Assembly (NCBI GenBank): GCA_043228905.1
Contig: JBHGNT010000010.1
Coordinates: forward strand, 6,820,001 to 6,884,000
DNA: 64,000 nt
Direction of reading: 5' to 3'
From: Azolla caroliniana
Taxonomy: Eukaryota; Polypodiophyta
Shown here: piece after piece, positions 55,401 to 64,000 of the stretch
How positions within the stretch are numbered: position 1 is the stretch's first letter
How the letters are laid out: every line of letters starts with the position of its first letter
The notes under the pieces: model-generated
What the model was told of the DNA's origin: nothing
What the model saw: only the letters and a program-made list of their open reading frames with translations
Database searches by the model: none
Made by a program: the position numbers and the translations under genes

Positions 55401-56520
55401 AGCTCGGATGCCACACCAACCAATCCTACCACTAGAACCATTCCAGAAATGGGGGCTGGATTTCGTCGGGCCATTTAAACCACCGGCAATGAGAACCGGC
55501 AACCGGTAAGTGATCGTCGCGATGGATTATTGCACTAAGTGGGTGGAAGCGAAAGCCCTACGAGACAACACCGCGGCGTCAACGGCGAAATTCTTATACG
55601 AATGCATTTGGTGCCGGTACGGATGCCCCATAGAGCTGATAAGCGACCAAGGAGGGCACTTTCTTGGGCAGGTGGTAGAAAGTTTGACGACGTTCTATGC
55701 GGTAGTACATAAACGAAGCACACCGTATTATCCGCAAGCGAATGGGTTAGCTGAGTCGACGAACAAAACGCTCCAGAATATCCTCCGAAAGATCGTCAAT
55801 GAAAATCAGACAAATTGGGACACAAAGCTGCATAGTGCGCTCTGGACTTACCGGACAGCGTACAAAACAAGCATCCGGACAACACCGTTCCGGTTAGCAT
55901 TCGGATTGGAGGCAGTCATGCTGGTCGAGTTCCAGGTACCAAGCTTACGGATTCAGATTCGGGAACGATTGAACGAAAAGGAATCGGAGGCAATTCGGTT
56001 AAAGGCTCTGTGCGAACTGGAAGAACATCGACTGGCGAGCATTATGCACCTGGAATTGGAACAACGGAGACGGAAAGCATTTGTAGATCGGCACCGGAAG
56101 GGAAACGAAAAGACGTTCGGGACCGGCAAGCCGGTACTCGTGTTCCAGACCCGGATGGGCAAAATGCCAGGTAAACTACGGTTTAGATGGACCAGACCGT
56201 AATGGATCACACGCGAGTTCAATGGGTCCTACCAGTTGGGGACATTTGCCGGAGAAGTGCTGGGCAAATGGGTCAACGAATTTAGACTAAAACCATACAA
56301 AGGACCTATGCCTAAGAACCCATTTGAACGAAAGGCCGCCACCGAATCAGACGCCGGCAGGCCAACCATAACGGCAACCAGTGAAGACGACGGCTACCAC
56401 CAAGCCAGTAAGGAGGAGCATGAGCCGGCAACCGAGGAGAGCAGAATGACGGCAAACCGACAAGGGGCCGGCAAGTTGCACGCTTCGGGCAAAGGTCCGA
56501 CAGGACCGGAGAATAACTAA
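52480..56520 (+). pseudogene. E-full pol (protease, RT, RNase H, integrase)
   Basis: One frame throughout, broken only by stops at 55201 (TGA), 55507 (TAA) and 56200 (TAA). Protease GTIIDGGSGVNVINLRTCDA (about residue 142), RT RYRMNPNYATKVKEEIDKLL, IVVVPKKNGKIRVCVDYWKL, LKMAPATFQRIIMEIFG, VFLDDFAVYSREED (about 559), RNase H VFVDASDIAIGSALMQ (about 705) and STTEREALGMIYSVTKFRHY. Integrase: zinc finger HCGVVGGHYAGDATARK...CDLCQQMG, LDFVGPF, ELISDQGGHFLGQ, ANGLAESTNKTLQNILRKIV (D-x35-E all present), DYCTKWVEAKAL, then a basic C-terminal domain KWVNEFRLKPYKGPMPKNPF. No frameshift in 4 kb. Confidence 0.92.
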
Positions 56521-56944
56521 CCACACAAGTAAGTTAAAAATATAAAATAATAATAAAATAATAATAAAAGAGAATAAAGGAGCGAATCAAATAAATCATG
56601 GAAAAGAGTGGTGGAAACGGCCATGCACACGAGTAAAGAGGCACGTCGAAAAGGTACGAGGAGCTATGAATAGGACATTAAACCACCGCCACATGGCATG
56701 CAATGCTATTATAGTACACGACCTGCACATGTGGAGGCTCGAAAAAGGCGCCAAGATGCAGAGAGAAAAACCCCCACGCATCGAGACCTTCTCCTATCGC
56801 GAACCAAGGAGAACAGACGCAGAGCAACGCGTGAAGATAAATTGTAGAGAGCTCGCACACAGAGAACCCCCTCCCTCAGAACTTTCTCTTTCACATTCTC
56901 CCCACCATCACACCTCTCCAACGCTCTCCGACCTCGACGCAGAG
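56521..56944 (+). other. Spacer between pol and third ORF
   Basis: A short A/T tract AATAATAATAAAATAATAA (56545-56570), then unremarkable sequence. An open stretch from 56666 (MNRTLNHRHMACNAIIVHDL) is in frame with the third ORF and could be its true start. No splice acceptor was chosen. Confidence 0.5.
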
Positions 56945-57905
56945 ATGGACTGCCAAACACTGTCTGAAGCTGCCGAGAAATGGTTACGGTAGCACGGTCT
57001 GGAGGGTTTCCTAACGATCATGGAGGCGACGCCACACTTGGAGGCCGAGAAGATTATAAAATAAATCGACACAGAGGTGATCACGGAGGAGGCGATCCGT
57101 GCGTTAATAGGCCTTCCGGAGGGAGGTATCTACACGATCGACAATCCTACCCCCGAGCAACTCATCAAATATTTCGGTGAGTACTCTCTAGCCAGCAAGG
57201 GCTATAGGACACAGGGCGGCGAAGATATGTTATTCCGGGAAATTGCCCGTGTGCTCCACGAGTTCGGCCACGTGTACCCTCGACCCCCCGTCATGCCTTA
57301 GAACCGAGCAGGCTTGATCATCGCAACGTACGAAGGGGTCAAGGTAGAGTGGCCGGTGCTAATCGTCGACGGACTGTGTAGGGCCATTGATATAGTAAGG
57401 GGAAAGGACGGCAAGGAAGGCCGGAAAATATGGCACGCGGTGACACAATGGCTCACCCTGTTGGCGCCACCAGTCGAGCCCGTCCAAACCAAGAAGATGG
57501 GAAGAGCAACGGACGGCACCCCGAAACCTGCTTCAAAACGGCAACAATTGTTGGCCTCCAAGGCCACTAAGGGGAAGACTGCCGAAGCAGAGAAGGCGGC
57601 GAAGGAGCGCGCCAACCGGAAGCAACCGACGGACACGCACGAGGAGACACCGGCACGGGCCTTGAAGAGCCCACTCCACCGACCAGGGCAACAGGACATG
57701 GACACCTTGGCGGCAAGAATGAATGTCGGGACTCAGGCGGAAGAGATGGAGGAAGAACCCACGGAGCACCTCCAGCGGCGGCCGGTGAAGAGCACCGTAG
57801 AATCAGCCGGGAAGCATTCGAACCCACAAAAGGATGGAACACCCGAAACTCACGCTGAGCAACCCACGCCAAGGGAGGCACCGGAACCGGTTCGGATGGA
57901 ACCGG
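56945..57905 (+). pseudogene. E-full third ORF, N-terminal part
   Basis: MDCQTLSEAAEKWL, stop, HGLEGFLTIMEATPHLEAEK, stop, then TEEAIRALIGLPEGGIYTID, EQLIKYFGEYSLASKGYRTQ, MLFREIARVLHEFGHVYPRP, a stop at 57299, AGLIIATYEGVKVEWPVLIV, KIWHAVTQWLTLLAPP, and a K/E/Q/P-rich low-complexity stretch. All in one frame with three stops. The N-terminal fold recalls the 'putative plant transposon protein' domain seen in extra ORFs of plant gypsy elements (inference from layout). It is cut in frame at 57905. Confidence 0.6.
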
Positions 57906-58289
57906 TGTCGTGAAGATTTTCGGCAATAGTGTGAAAATCCCATAAAACGTACAAAATCGAGTATGAATCATGTAATACAATAATTGTGAAGATAACATTT
58001 TTAATATCTAAGTACAAAATGATGGAGGTTTCAAATGCACTTTATTACGCGAGAAATGGACAACTAAATGTCAAGATATGAGGGTATAAAGTTTGTGAAA
58101 AGAAAAGAGAAAATTGTGAGATATCCCACATAGGCACGACAAATACGGCTCTCATCATATATAAGGTGGAGCAAAAGATATTATCTTTGTGTCTATGTGT
58201 GGAGCATAGAGAGTTCAAGGTAACTTGAACTTAGAGTGGAGGTGGCTAGCTACTCATAAAGGGTTTTGGCCAACCAAAACCGGACCGGC

Positions 58290-58566
58290 GATGGAGCCGG
58301 TGATCCGACGGCATCCGACCGCAATCCGATGGCCGCATGCGGCACCGGTATCCGGCGTCGGCATCCGGCAGCGGCACCAGTATCCGGCGTCGGTATTCGG
58401 CGTCGGCATTCGGCGGCGGCACCGGTATCCGGCGTCGGCGGCATCCGGCGGCGGCACCGGTATCCGGTGTCGGTATCCGGCAGCGGCATCCGGCGGCGGC
58501 ACCGGTATCCGGGGTCGGTATCCGGTATCCGGCGTCGGCATCCGGCGACGGTATCCGGCGAACCGG
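58290..58566. repeat. CpG-rich tandem array in LTR
   Basis: Irregular units of 12-24 bp built from CACCGGTATCCGGCGTCGG and CATCCGGCGGCGG. Every frame on both strands is open, which explains several spurious reading frames. Confidence 0.9.
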
Positions 58567-58621
58567 CGACTAGATAAAATAAATATATAAAAATATATAC
58601 ATATTTACATATACAAGGAGG

Positions 58622-58690
58622 GCAAGTATGGATTCGAACCTTGCACCTCCAAGTTAGGAGTCAAATGGCTTACCATTAAGCAATAGTATT
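58622..58690 (-). other. tRNA-like module, antisense in LTR
   Basis: Minus strand TGCTTAATGGTAAGCC (box A), GACTCCTAACTTGGAG (anticodon-like arm), then GGTTCGAATCC (perfect box B). Opposite to the LTR. Confidence 0.68.
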
Positions 58691-59092
58691 TAGTTGAAAT
58701 TATATTTCTATCATTGTACTTTTACATGTAAATTCTCATCCATGAGTGCTAAAATAAGTGACATGGTTAGCATGCACCACATGTAATACTTAAGCGCCAA
58801 ATGGCAAACATGCAATTTATGCATGTCTTGCACCCTCACATGCATCATATGCATGAGAGCATCTATAAAAGAGGGAAGGGGGAGGAGAAAAACACGGTTT
58901 TTTTTTATGAAAATTAAGAAGAAGAAATTCGTTATCAAATCAATCGTGTAATCTCATCTTCTCTCTTTCTCAATCTATCTTAAGTACTTTCTCGCCAAAG
59001 CTTGTATCGACTCTAAATCCTTCTGGTCCAGAACCCCGGCGGTTCCGCCTCACGATCCGCGCGTAGTGACGGATCTTCACGACATAATAAAG

Positions 59093-59110
59093 TGGTGAAC
59101 TCGACGTGAA
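59093..59110 (+). other. Primer binding site, tRNA-Trp
   Basis: TGGTGAACTCGACGTGAA, eight bases after the 5' LTR; one change from the G1/G2 site. Confidence 0.8.
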
Positions 59111-59125
59111 CAGCGGTAGGGGAGG

Positions 59126-61470
59126 ATGAAGCTGGATGAGGAATATCTAATGAAGGCAATGTCAAAGATGATGATGGAGTTTTCAAGAGAAGGGAAAACA
59201 CGACATGCGGCCCAACAAGCCGTCGAAAGCATGATCAAGTGAGTCGGGTTTTTCGATGGAGGCAAAGTCCAAAAATTTCTAAAGGCCTACAATGCCGAAA
59301 TGGATTCAAGAGGAGTGGAGGAAGCAATGAGGCTGGAGTACTTTTGTCGAGTGGAGGCCGAACCAATCTTCGAAGAGATTAAAGAGATTCAAAAAACTCA
59401 CGATTCGTGGGTGTCCTTCAAAGAAGCTTTACGAGAGTCATATGGTTACGAAGAGCAAAAGGGACGAGGTCTGTATGAGTTTCACGAATGGGTGTCATCG
59501 AGAAAGACCCACCAGAGTGCTATGCATGCATTCGTTGAGTTTGAGTATCGCTTCGCTCAACTCTCGGACTAGGACCGAAGATTGGTGGGGGTGAATAAAG
59601 TTCTGATGTTTGTAAAGTCAATCGATCGGAATGAAAGGAAGACCATTGGAATCCAACTCGAGGATGACAATGGTGAAAATGGCCTCACTGAGGATTGGGC
59701 CAAAGTGGAAAGGGTATGCCGACAACACGATAAGAGGGAGATGAGACTCTCATCGACAACAACACGACCCACAAGGGATGTTCAAAGGAGAATGGGATGT
59801 GGCAATAAAAACTCACTGAAGGAAGAAAGCTCGAAGAGGGAAGCTTCGAAAGAACTCAACATAGAAGCCTTGATGAGAGAGGCAATAATGAACTTAAAGG
59901 CACAAGTCGAGGTTGAAGAGAAGCTGAAAACAAAACCAAGGAAAATGGTGATCGACAAAGAGGAGACCTCCCGACAAATGCAGACTAATGGTACAACCAA
60001 TACGAAGGCCCAGGTTTGGTATGACAGTACCATGGGAGAAGGTGTGAAACAAGCCACCTTCTCGACTTATGGAGGAACGACGGTCGAGAGAAGGGCCGAA
60101 GACTCGAGAGCGGGAAATGCTGCTTTAAGAGTGGACGAGCATTTCAGAACACATGATGTGTCCGAAATATCGAGTAATGAAGGTGCAAGCATGAGGGAAG
60201 CTTGCGTGATCAAGGGATGTAAAGAGTGCGAGGTCGACGTGATTGAGGCGGTAGCCATGAGAAACGACATCAAGTCGCAGATGGCTAAGGAAGAGTTCAC
60301 GGCGGATGACCGTGTCGAGACTTTCCCAACACTTGATCTAGAGACTTGGGCAGTTGCGTCCGAGAGCCAACATGAGACCCAAGAGACGGAAAGTGGTGGG
60401 GAAGAAAATATTGAAGACAATGCGAATAACAACATTGAGCGAAAGATGGCTACGGATGAGAAGACGGTGACCGATGGTGTCAAGGTTCTCCCCACATTTC
60501 TTCCTGAGACTTCGGTAGTTGTGCCGGAGTGTCAACGTGAGACCAGAGAGACGGAAGGTGACGGCAAGAAATCGAAGGACCAAAGTGGCAATGAGGACGA
60601 TGACCACAGACGAAGGGATCCCTCCACACCGGTTCCGTAGACTTCGGCAGTTGTGCTCGAGAGCCAACATCAGACCGGAGAGATGGAAGGTGGCAGCGAG
60701 GAGATGAGGGTCGAAGCCGGCACATACAGAGGAACGGTTGCCAACAAGGAGGCCAAAAACAAAGCTACAATAGAGTTTGATGAAGAGCCAAAGAGCGGCA
60801 AGAAAGGAAGAACCGGAATACAATCCGGATGGAAGATGACTCGGTTGGTATTCCGACCCGAACGGAAGCCGACCCGGACGAGAGTTGATCAACCAGGCCC
60901 GACCCAACTGAAAACCGGACGGAAACTAACCCGGACGAAAGTCGATCATCTAAGTCCGATTCGGCCGAATGCGAATCCGAACAAAGGCCGACCAAGCCAG
61001 AAGTTGATTGGTCGAGACCGATCCCGACAGAAGTTGAGCCGGCCTAGACAGAGGTCGAAGCAAACGAGCCGCGACATCCAGTCGAGGCTGTTGAGCATAA
61101 GGAAAGGCAAGCATGAGACGAGAAAGGATGATAAAGGAAAGTTAAGTGACCAAGGAGATGGCCGAGATGAAGGTGGCACATGCACGAGGCATGAAGCGTT
61201 ATGCTCGGGAGGAGCACAGGGAGCCATGACAACTAGACATGGCAATAAAAAAGGTGAGCGAATGATATGGTGGATCGGATGGCAACGACAGTTCGAAGTA
61301 GACGACAAAAAGACGGTGCGGACGAGGCACAAGAAAGGAGGAAATCAAACACCAACCACCTTTGACCCTTCCACATCACTCTTTTCTTCTTGGCACATAC
61401 CGGAGGATGTGCGGTTTGGTGGGGGTGGATGTCGTGATGTGGCATGTCTAGTGCGAGAAAAACTCAAAAA
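59126..61470 (+). pseudogene. Gag-like protein of the gag-only element
   Basis: Opens MKLDEEYLMKAMSKMMMEFS; a stop at about 59240; then GFFDGGKVQKFLKAYNAEMD, VEAEPIFEEIKEIQKTHDSW and SYGYEEQKGRGLYEFHEWVS, resembling the capsid of G2 (NITDFLATYRNEM, VMEIQNEHATWAEFEKAL). A stop at 59570 is followed by an open 352-codon acidic frame with three degenerate repeats (TWAVASESQHETQETESGGE, TSVVVPECQRETRETEGDGK, TSAVVLESQHQTGEMEGGSE). After a frameshift near 60640 comes a basic tract (GWKMTRLVFRPERKPTRTRV) and MIWWIGWQRQFEVDDKK. No zinc knuckle seen. The frame runs 40 bases into the 3' LTR. Confidence 0.7.
61413..61429 (+). other. Polypurine tract
   Basis: GGTTTGGTGGGGGTGGA directly before the 3' LTR; near-identical to the tracts of G1 (GGTTAGGTGGGGGCGGA) and G2 (GGTTTGGTGGGGCGAA). 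Confidence 0.85.
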
Positions 61471-62091
61471 TTGAGGATCCACACACATTTCACGAATACT
61501 TGTAAAAATGAAAATAAATAAACCTAGGTCACAATGGCATTGAGTGCATGTAGAGGGTTGCAAGTAGGATTTGAACCTTGCACCTCTAAGGTAAGAGGCA
61601 ATTACCTTACCACTAAAGCTACTACTAAATGCTTTAGATGTTCTATATTTCTTTCTCATATTCAGTATTCCGTAGGAAACAAACGAACAAAACCGTGTAC
61701 ACAAAACCACGGTTTTAAGCCCATGGTTTCATGCATGTCACAAAGCAAAACTGTGTGCACAGAAACCATGGCTCCAAGCCCATGGTTTTGTGCATGGAAA
61801 AACCTATAAAACCCCTAGTACGGCTTGTGTAAGGGGGGCTCAATATGATATGACCATCATCATCACCATCAATAATATAAGCTTCTATTTCTTCTTCTTC
61901 GCATCTATCTTGTAATTATTTATCTACTTCTGAAAGTGTACAATCTTCAATCTTCTCAAGTGTAATAGGTCTTCCTCCAATCTTACATTCACATCATCCT
62001 CTTCTCAATACCTTGACGGACATCCTCCTTGGTCCAAGACCCCGGTGGTCCCGCTCAAGCGAAGCACGCTCGCACGCGCATCTTCGCGACA
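61430..62091 (+). repeat. 3' LTR, 662 bp, different subfamily
   Basis: TGTCGTGATGTGGCATG...GCATCTTCGCGACA, TATA ACCTATAAAACCCC (around 61802). It is closest to the solo LTR at 13447-14034 (shared CCCATGGTTTTGTGCA and GGGCTCAATATG). It shares only the termini and general layout with the 5' LTR. Confidence 0.87.
61560..61628 (-). other. tRNA-like module, antisense in LTR
   Basis: Minus strand TAGCTTTAGTGGTAAGG (box A), CCTCT/AGAGG arm, then GGTTCAAATCC (perfect box B). Opposite to the LTR. Confidence 0.68.
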
Positions 62092-62095
62092 CCGG

Positions 62096-63121
62096 TCACA
62101 AAAGTCCCAGCACAACAAGCAACACTGGAAAGCCCCGTCACCCAAGAGCCGGAGATACAAAGGCCAACCACCCCAGCCGGCCAAGAACAAGCAGATAAGG
62201 GGCGACTAGCCGAAACACACTCAGAGCCGGAATGGCAAAGTGGTCAGTTGGCAGAACCACGCAGCTTGACGCAGAAAGGCGGAACCAGCCACCGGCAAGT
62301 GAAACCATCAGCCAACTCTCCGTGCAAGCGCAACAACAGTGTACCGGCAGCCAATGGCTCCAGTGGATAGGAGACCAAATTGCCGGAGTAGTCAGATGCA
62401 TAGAGGCGGAGGAAAGAGCGCAAACGGAACGGTTGCTCGTCACAACCGATGAACTGGAGACGGCCCGGTCAAGGATCCGGTGCCTAGAACAAGACTTGGA
62501 TCGGATCACAGGAGATATGGCCAAAATGGCCTTAACCGCAACGCAGGTCCAAGCACCGGTGACTCCGGTTGATGTACAGAAGAATAAGACCCCGGAGACA
62601 CAAACTGTCCCGGCGAAAGAGGCGGCGCAAACCCAAGAGCTTGTGGAATTACGAGATGAGCTCGCCGCACAAGAAGCATTACGGAGCCGCGAACGCGACT
62701 TGAAGAAGGTAGCCGAAGAAGAATTAAGAAAGACTGTTGAGAACCTTCGCCGGACAGAGGAAAACATGCGTAAAGGACATCGTGCTTACGACCGGCTGAA
62801 GGAGGAAAAAGAGAAAGCGCTGCAAGAAAAAGACAAGCTGCGACGGATGGCAGAGACGGAAATAGAGAGGCTGAAGGAAGAGCTCCGTCAACAGAAGGAC
62901 AGGGAGGACCGCGCGCGCCGTCAGATCAACCAACGACTGAAGCAGAAGACAGATGATTTCGATCATCTGCATCGGGACTACAAGCAGCTGGAGATAGAGC
63001 ATAAGCAACAACAGGAACGGATGGCTGAGCTCCGGCAAGAGGTTGATAGGGCCACAACAGCACTCGCCGAAGAACGAGCGGAAAGTTCCAGGCTATTGGA
63101 GGAAGCGGCGAATGACCGGAT
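62096..63121 (+). pseudogene. E-full third ORF, coiled-coil C-terminus
   Basis: Removing the 57.9-kb insert joins EPV to TKVPAQQATLESPVTQEPEI in frame. After one frameshift near 62280 the frame gives WLQWIGDQIAGVVRCIEAEE and a long heptad coiled coil from about 62640 to 63115 (DELAAQEALRSRERDLKKVA, NLRRTEENMRKGHRAYDRLK, QKDREDRARRQINQRLKQKT, ERMAELRQEVDRATTALAEE). The reverse E copy at 63634 encodes the same coil with conservative changes. Function unknown: structural particle protein, movement or RNA packaging are all possible. No signal peptide or membrane segment is seen, so it is not a typical envelope protein. Confidence 0.7.
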
Positions 63122-63214
63122 GGCATGTATTTGTATGTATGCAGACGACTCGAACGGTTACAACCGATCAAGTCGGCGAGGTGGATGCCGACGCCTGATC
63201 ACCCATGCACACAG
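63122..63214. other. Short unassigned segment resembling G1 LTR
   Basis: CGGTTACAACCGA and CAAGTCGGCGAGGTGGATGC recall 20972-21015 inside the G1 LTR, and CATGTATTTGTATGT recalls its upstream part. A small fragment of a G1-like LTR may sit between E-full and the reverse E copy. Confidence 0.35.
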
Positions 63215-63633
63215 TGTTATTCTCTAGCCGGACAAGGCCTAACACAAGGTGTCACGGAGACACTTCACCAAAGGGTGATTACGGCATAGGATTAAGATTC
63301 AACGATTACACCGACTTACATAGGTTACACGATTAGAATGCTTCGGTTAATTACACGCGTAAGATATAACAGTAATTACAGAACGGAAATCAAGACAGAA
63401 GTATAAACAACATAAGCTCTATTAATTATCCGCTGTCATTACAATGGGGTCCGGGCCTTTAAATAGGTTTCCGGCCCGTAGTACAAAACGGTGCCTCTCG
63501 CACCTATTCGGGATCCGTCCGGATCTGGAACGGCATACCGTTTCCAGTCCGTCCGTCCACACTATGCTCATTTACAACCATATCTAATTAATTCCTTCAC
63601 TCCGTATTTTGGACTCCTTGCCGGCCGGTAACA
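63215..63633 (-). repeat. 3' LTR of reverse E element
   Basis: Minus strand TGTTACCGGCCGGCAAGG...GAGAATAACA, 419 bp, with CCTATTTAAAGGCCCGG (promoter region). CGGGAGTATAG precedes it as the nearest purine-rich tract. Confidence 0.9.
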
Positions 63634-64000
63634 CTATACTCCCGGTGCAATTGCTCAAATTCCTCCGTTTTTTGTTTGAGCTTGCCGTTGATCTGGCGAT
63701 GGTTCCGGTCCTCCCGGTCCTTTACCTGCCGGAGTTCCTCGTTCAGGCGCTCTACTTCTGTTTCGGCGTTCCTCCGGAGCCTCTCCTTCTCTTGCAGCAT
63801 TTTCTCCTTCTCCTCCTTGAGCCGGTCGTACGCTTGGTGGCCTTTCCGTAAGCTCTCCTCGGCCCGGCGTAGATTCTCAGCAGTCTTTTTGAGTTCTGCC
63901 TCCGCTGCCGTCTTCAATTCTCTTTCGCGGCTCCTCAGCGCTTCTTGGGCAGCTAGCTCATCCATTAAATCCGCAAGCTCTTGGGCTTGTGCCGCATTTC
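63600..64000 (-). CDS. Coiled-coil third ORF of reverse E element (partial)
   Basis: Open from the window edge: ELADLMDELAAQEALRSRER, TAENLRRAEESLRKGHQAYD, KEEKEKMLQEKERLRRNAET, QVKDREDRNHRQINGKLKQK. It aligns without gaps to the E-full coil for about 110 residues with mostly conservative changes, then ends HREYS and runs about a dozen codons into the LTR. It is about 50 residues shorter than the E-full coil. The N-terminus lies outside the window; the first Met seen (63965) is internal. Confidence 0.78.

Larger units (their letters stand above)
57906..59084 (+). repeat. 5' LTR, 1.18 kb
   Basis: TGTCGTGAAGATTTTCGG...GATCTTCACGACA; the ends are a long inverted repeat. Two TATA boxes: CATATATAAGGTGG (58154) and CTATAAAAGAGGG (58862). 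Between them are a CCGG/CGGC tandem array and an antisense tRNA-like module. Same subfamily as the solo LTR at 11196-12408. Confidence 0.88.
57906..62091 (+). mobile_element. Gag-only gypsy element with unlike LTRs
   Basis: Starts TGTCGTGAAG, ends TTCGCGACA, with the 4-bp duplication CCGG on both sides (57902-57905 and 62092-62095). The interior (59085-61429) holds a tRNA-Trp primer site, gag-like reading frames and a polypurine tract, but no protease, RT or integrase. The two LTRs (1179 and 662 bp) are from different subfamilies. Confidence 0.85.
50436..63214 (+). mobile_element. Tat-like gypsy element E-full
   Basis: 5' LTR 50436-50898, gag 50954-52477, pol 52480-56520, a third ORF 56945-57905 plus 62096-63121, interrupted by a gag-only element (57906-62091). 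Its 3' LTR is not in the window: at 63215 a reverse E copy begins. Protease-RT-RNase H-integrase order, no chromodomain and an extra 3' ORF point to the Tat/Athila side of gypsy. Confidence 0.87.
63215..64000 (-). mobile_element. Reverse E-family element, 3' end
   Basis: 3' LTR plus the end of the coiled-coil ORF; continues beyond the window. It probably inserted into the 3' part of E-full. Confidence 0.85.

Noticed and set aside
58225-58590. Several overlapping Arg/Gly/Pro-rich frames
   Set aside because: CpG-rich tandem array in an LTR; all six frames are open.
11715-61628. True tRNA genes
   Set aside because: Boxes A and B are good but acceptor stems and full cloverleafs are not convincing; they sit in LTRs and are better called tRNA-like or SINE-derived.
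62232-63121. Host myosin- or kinesin-like coiled-coil gene
   Set aside because: It lies in frame with the third ORF of a gypsy element and recurs in a second copy directly before an E LTR, so it belongs to the element.

Overview
The window reads as a retrotransposon graveyard from a plant nuclear genome. Evidence for a plant: Ty1/copia elements primed by initiator-Met tRNA (TGGTATCAGAGC), Ty3/gypsy elements whose primer site complements the 3' end of plant tRNA-Trp as I remember it, a hAT-like element with an 8-bp target duplication, CT/GAA microsatellites, and no bacterial gene organisation. A sushi/Tf1/Tcn1-like gypsy lineage (45399-49245 and 40.1-44.2 kb) is a type reported from mosses and lycophytes, so a non-seed plant or close streptophyte is my best guess (inference, low confidence). 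I found no convincing host gene; almost every real reading frame belongs to a mobile element.

Layout. 0-3.3 kb: a 20-bp palindromic minisatellite, a broken helix-turn-helix transposase-like gene, an 83-bp tandem repeat and AT-rich DNA. 3.3-7.2 kb: fragments of a gypsy gag, a reverse copia 3' end and a gypsy integrase split by a solo LTR. 7.19-13.08 kb: complete but decayed copia C1 (TSD AAGAA) holding a solo LTR. 13.4-15.1 kb: solo LTRs and rearranged copia gag pieces. 15.16-21.40 kb: gypsy G1 (reverse; two 651-bp LTRs) inside a reverse copia leader. 21.5-40.1 kb: copia C2 (forward), serially interrupted by a solo LTR, gypsy G2 (24.2-30.7 kb, RT domain deleted), gag-only element E-NA (31.2-34.2 kb) and copia C3 (34.35-40.02 kb, itself hit by a solo LTR). 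40.1-44.2 kb: reverse chromovirus fragments carrying a hAT-like MITE and the small LTR element Z. 45-49.6 kb: self-priming-type gypsy D inside a TGTCG-type LTR. 50.4-63.2 kb: Tat-like gypsy E-full with gag, pol and an extra 3' ORF ending in a long coiled coil, interrupted by a gag-only element (57.9-62.1 kb) with unlike LTRs but a perfect target duplication. 63.2-64 kb: a reverse E copy running off the window.

How the parts relate. Autonomous elements and their gag-only or RT-less derivatives (E-full with E-NA; G1 with G2 and the 57.9-kb element) suggest trans-mobilised parasites. The strongest cross-cutting signals are: (i) tRNA-like modules lying antisense in the LTRs of several unrelated families; (ii) 4-bp, CG-centred target duplications for LTRs with TGTCG...CGACA ends; (iii) an 11-nt self-priming match in D; and (iv) a conserved coiled-coil third ORF in the E family.
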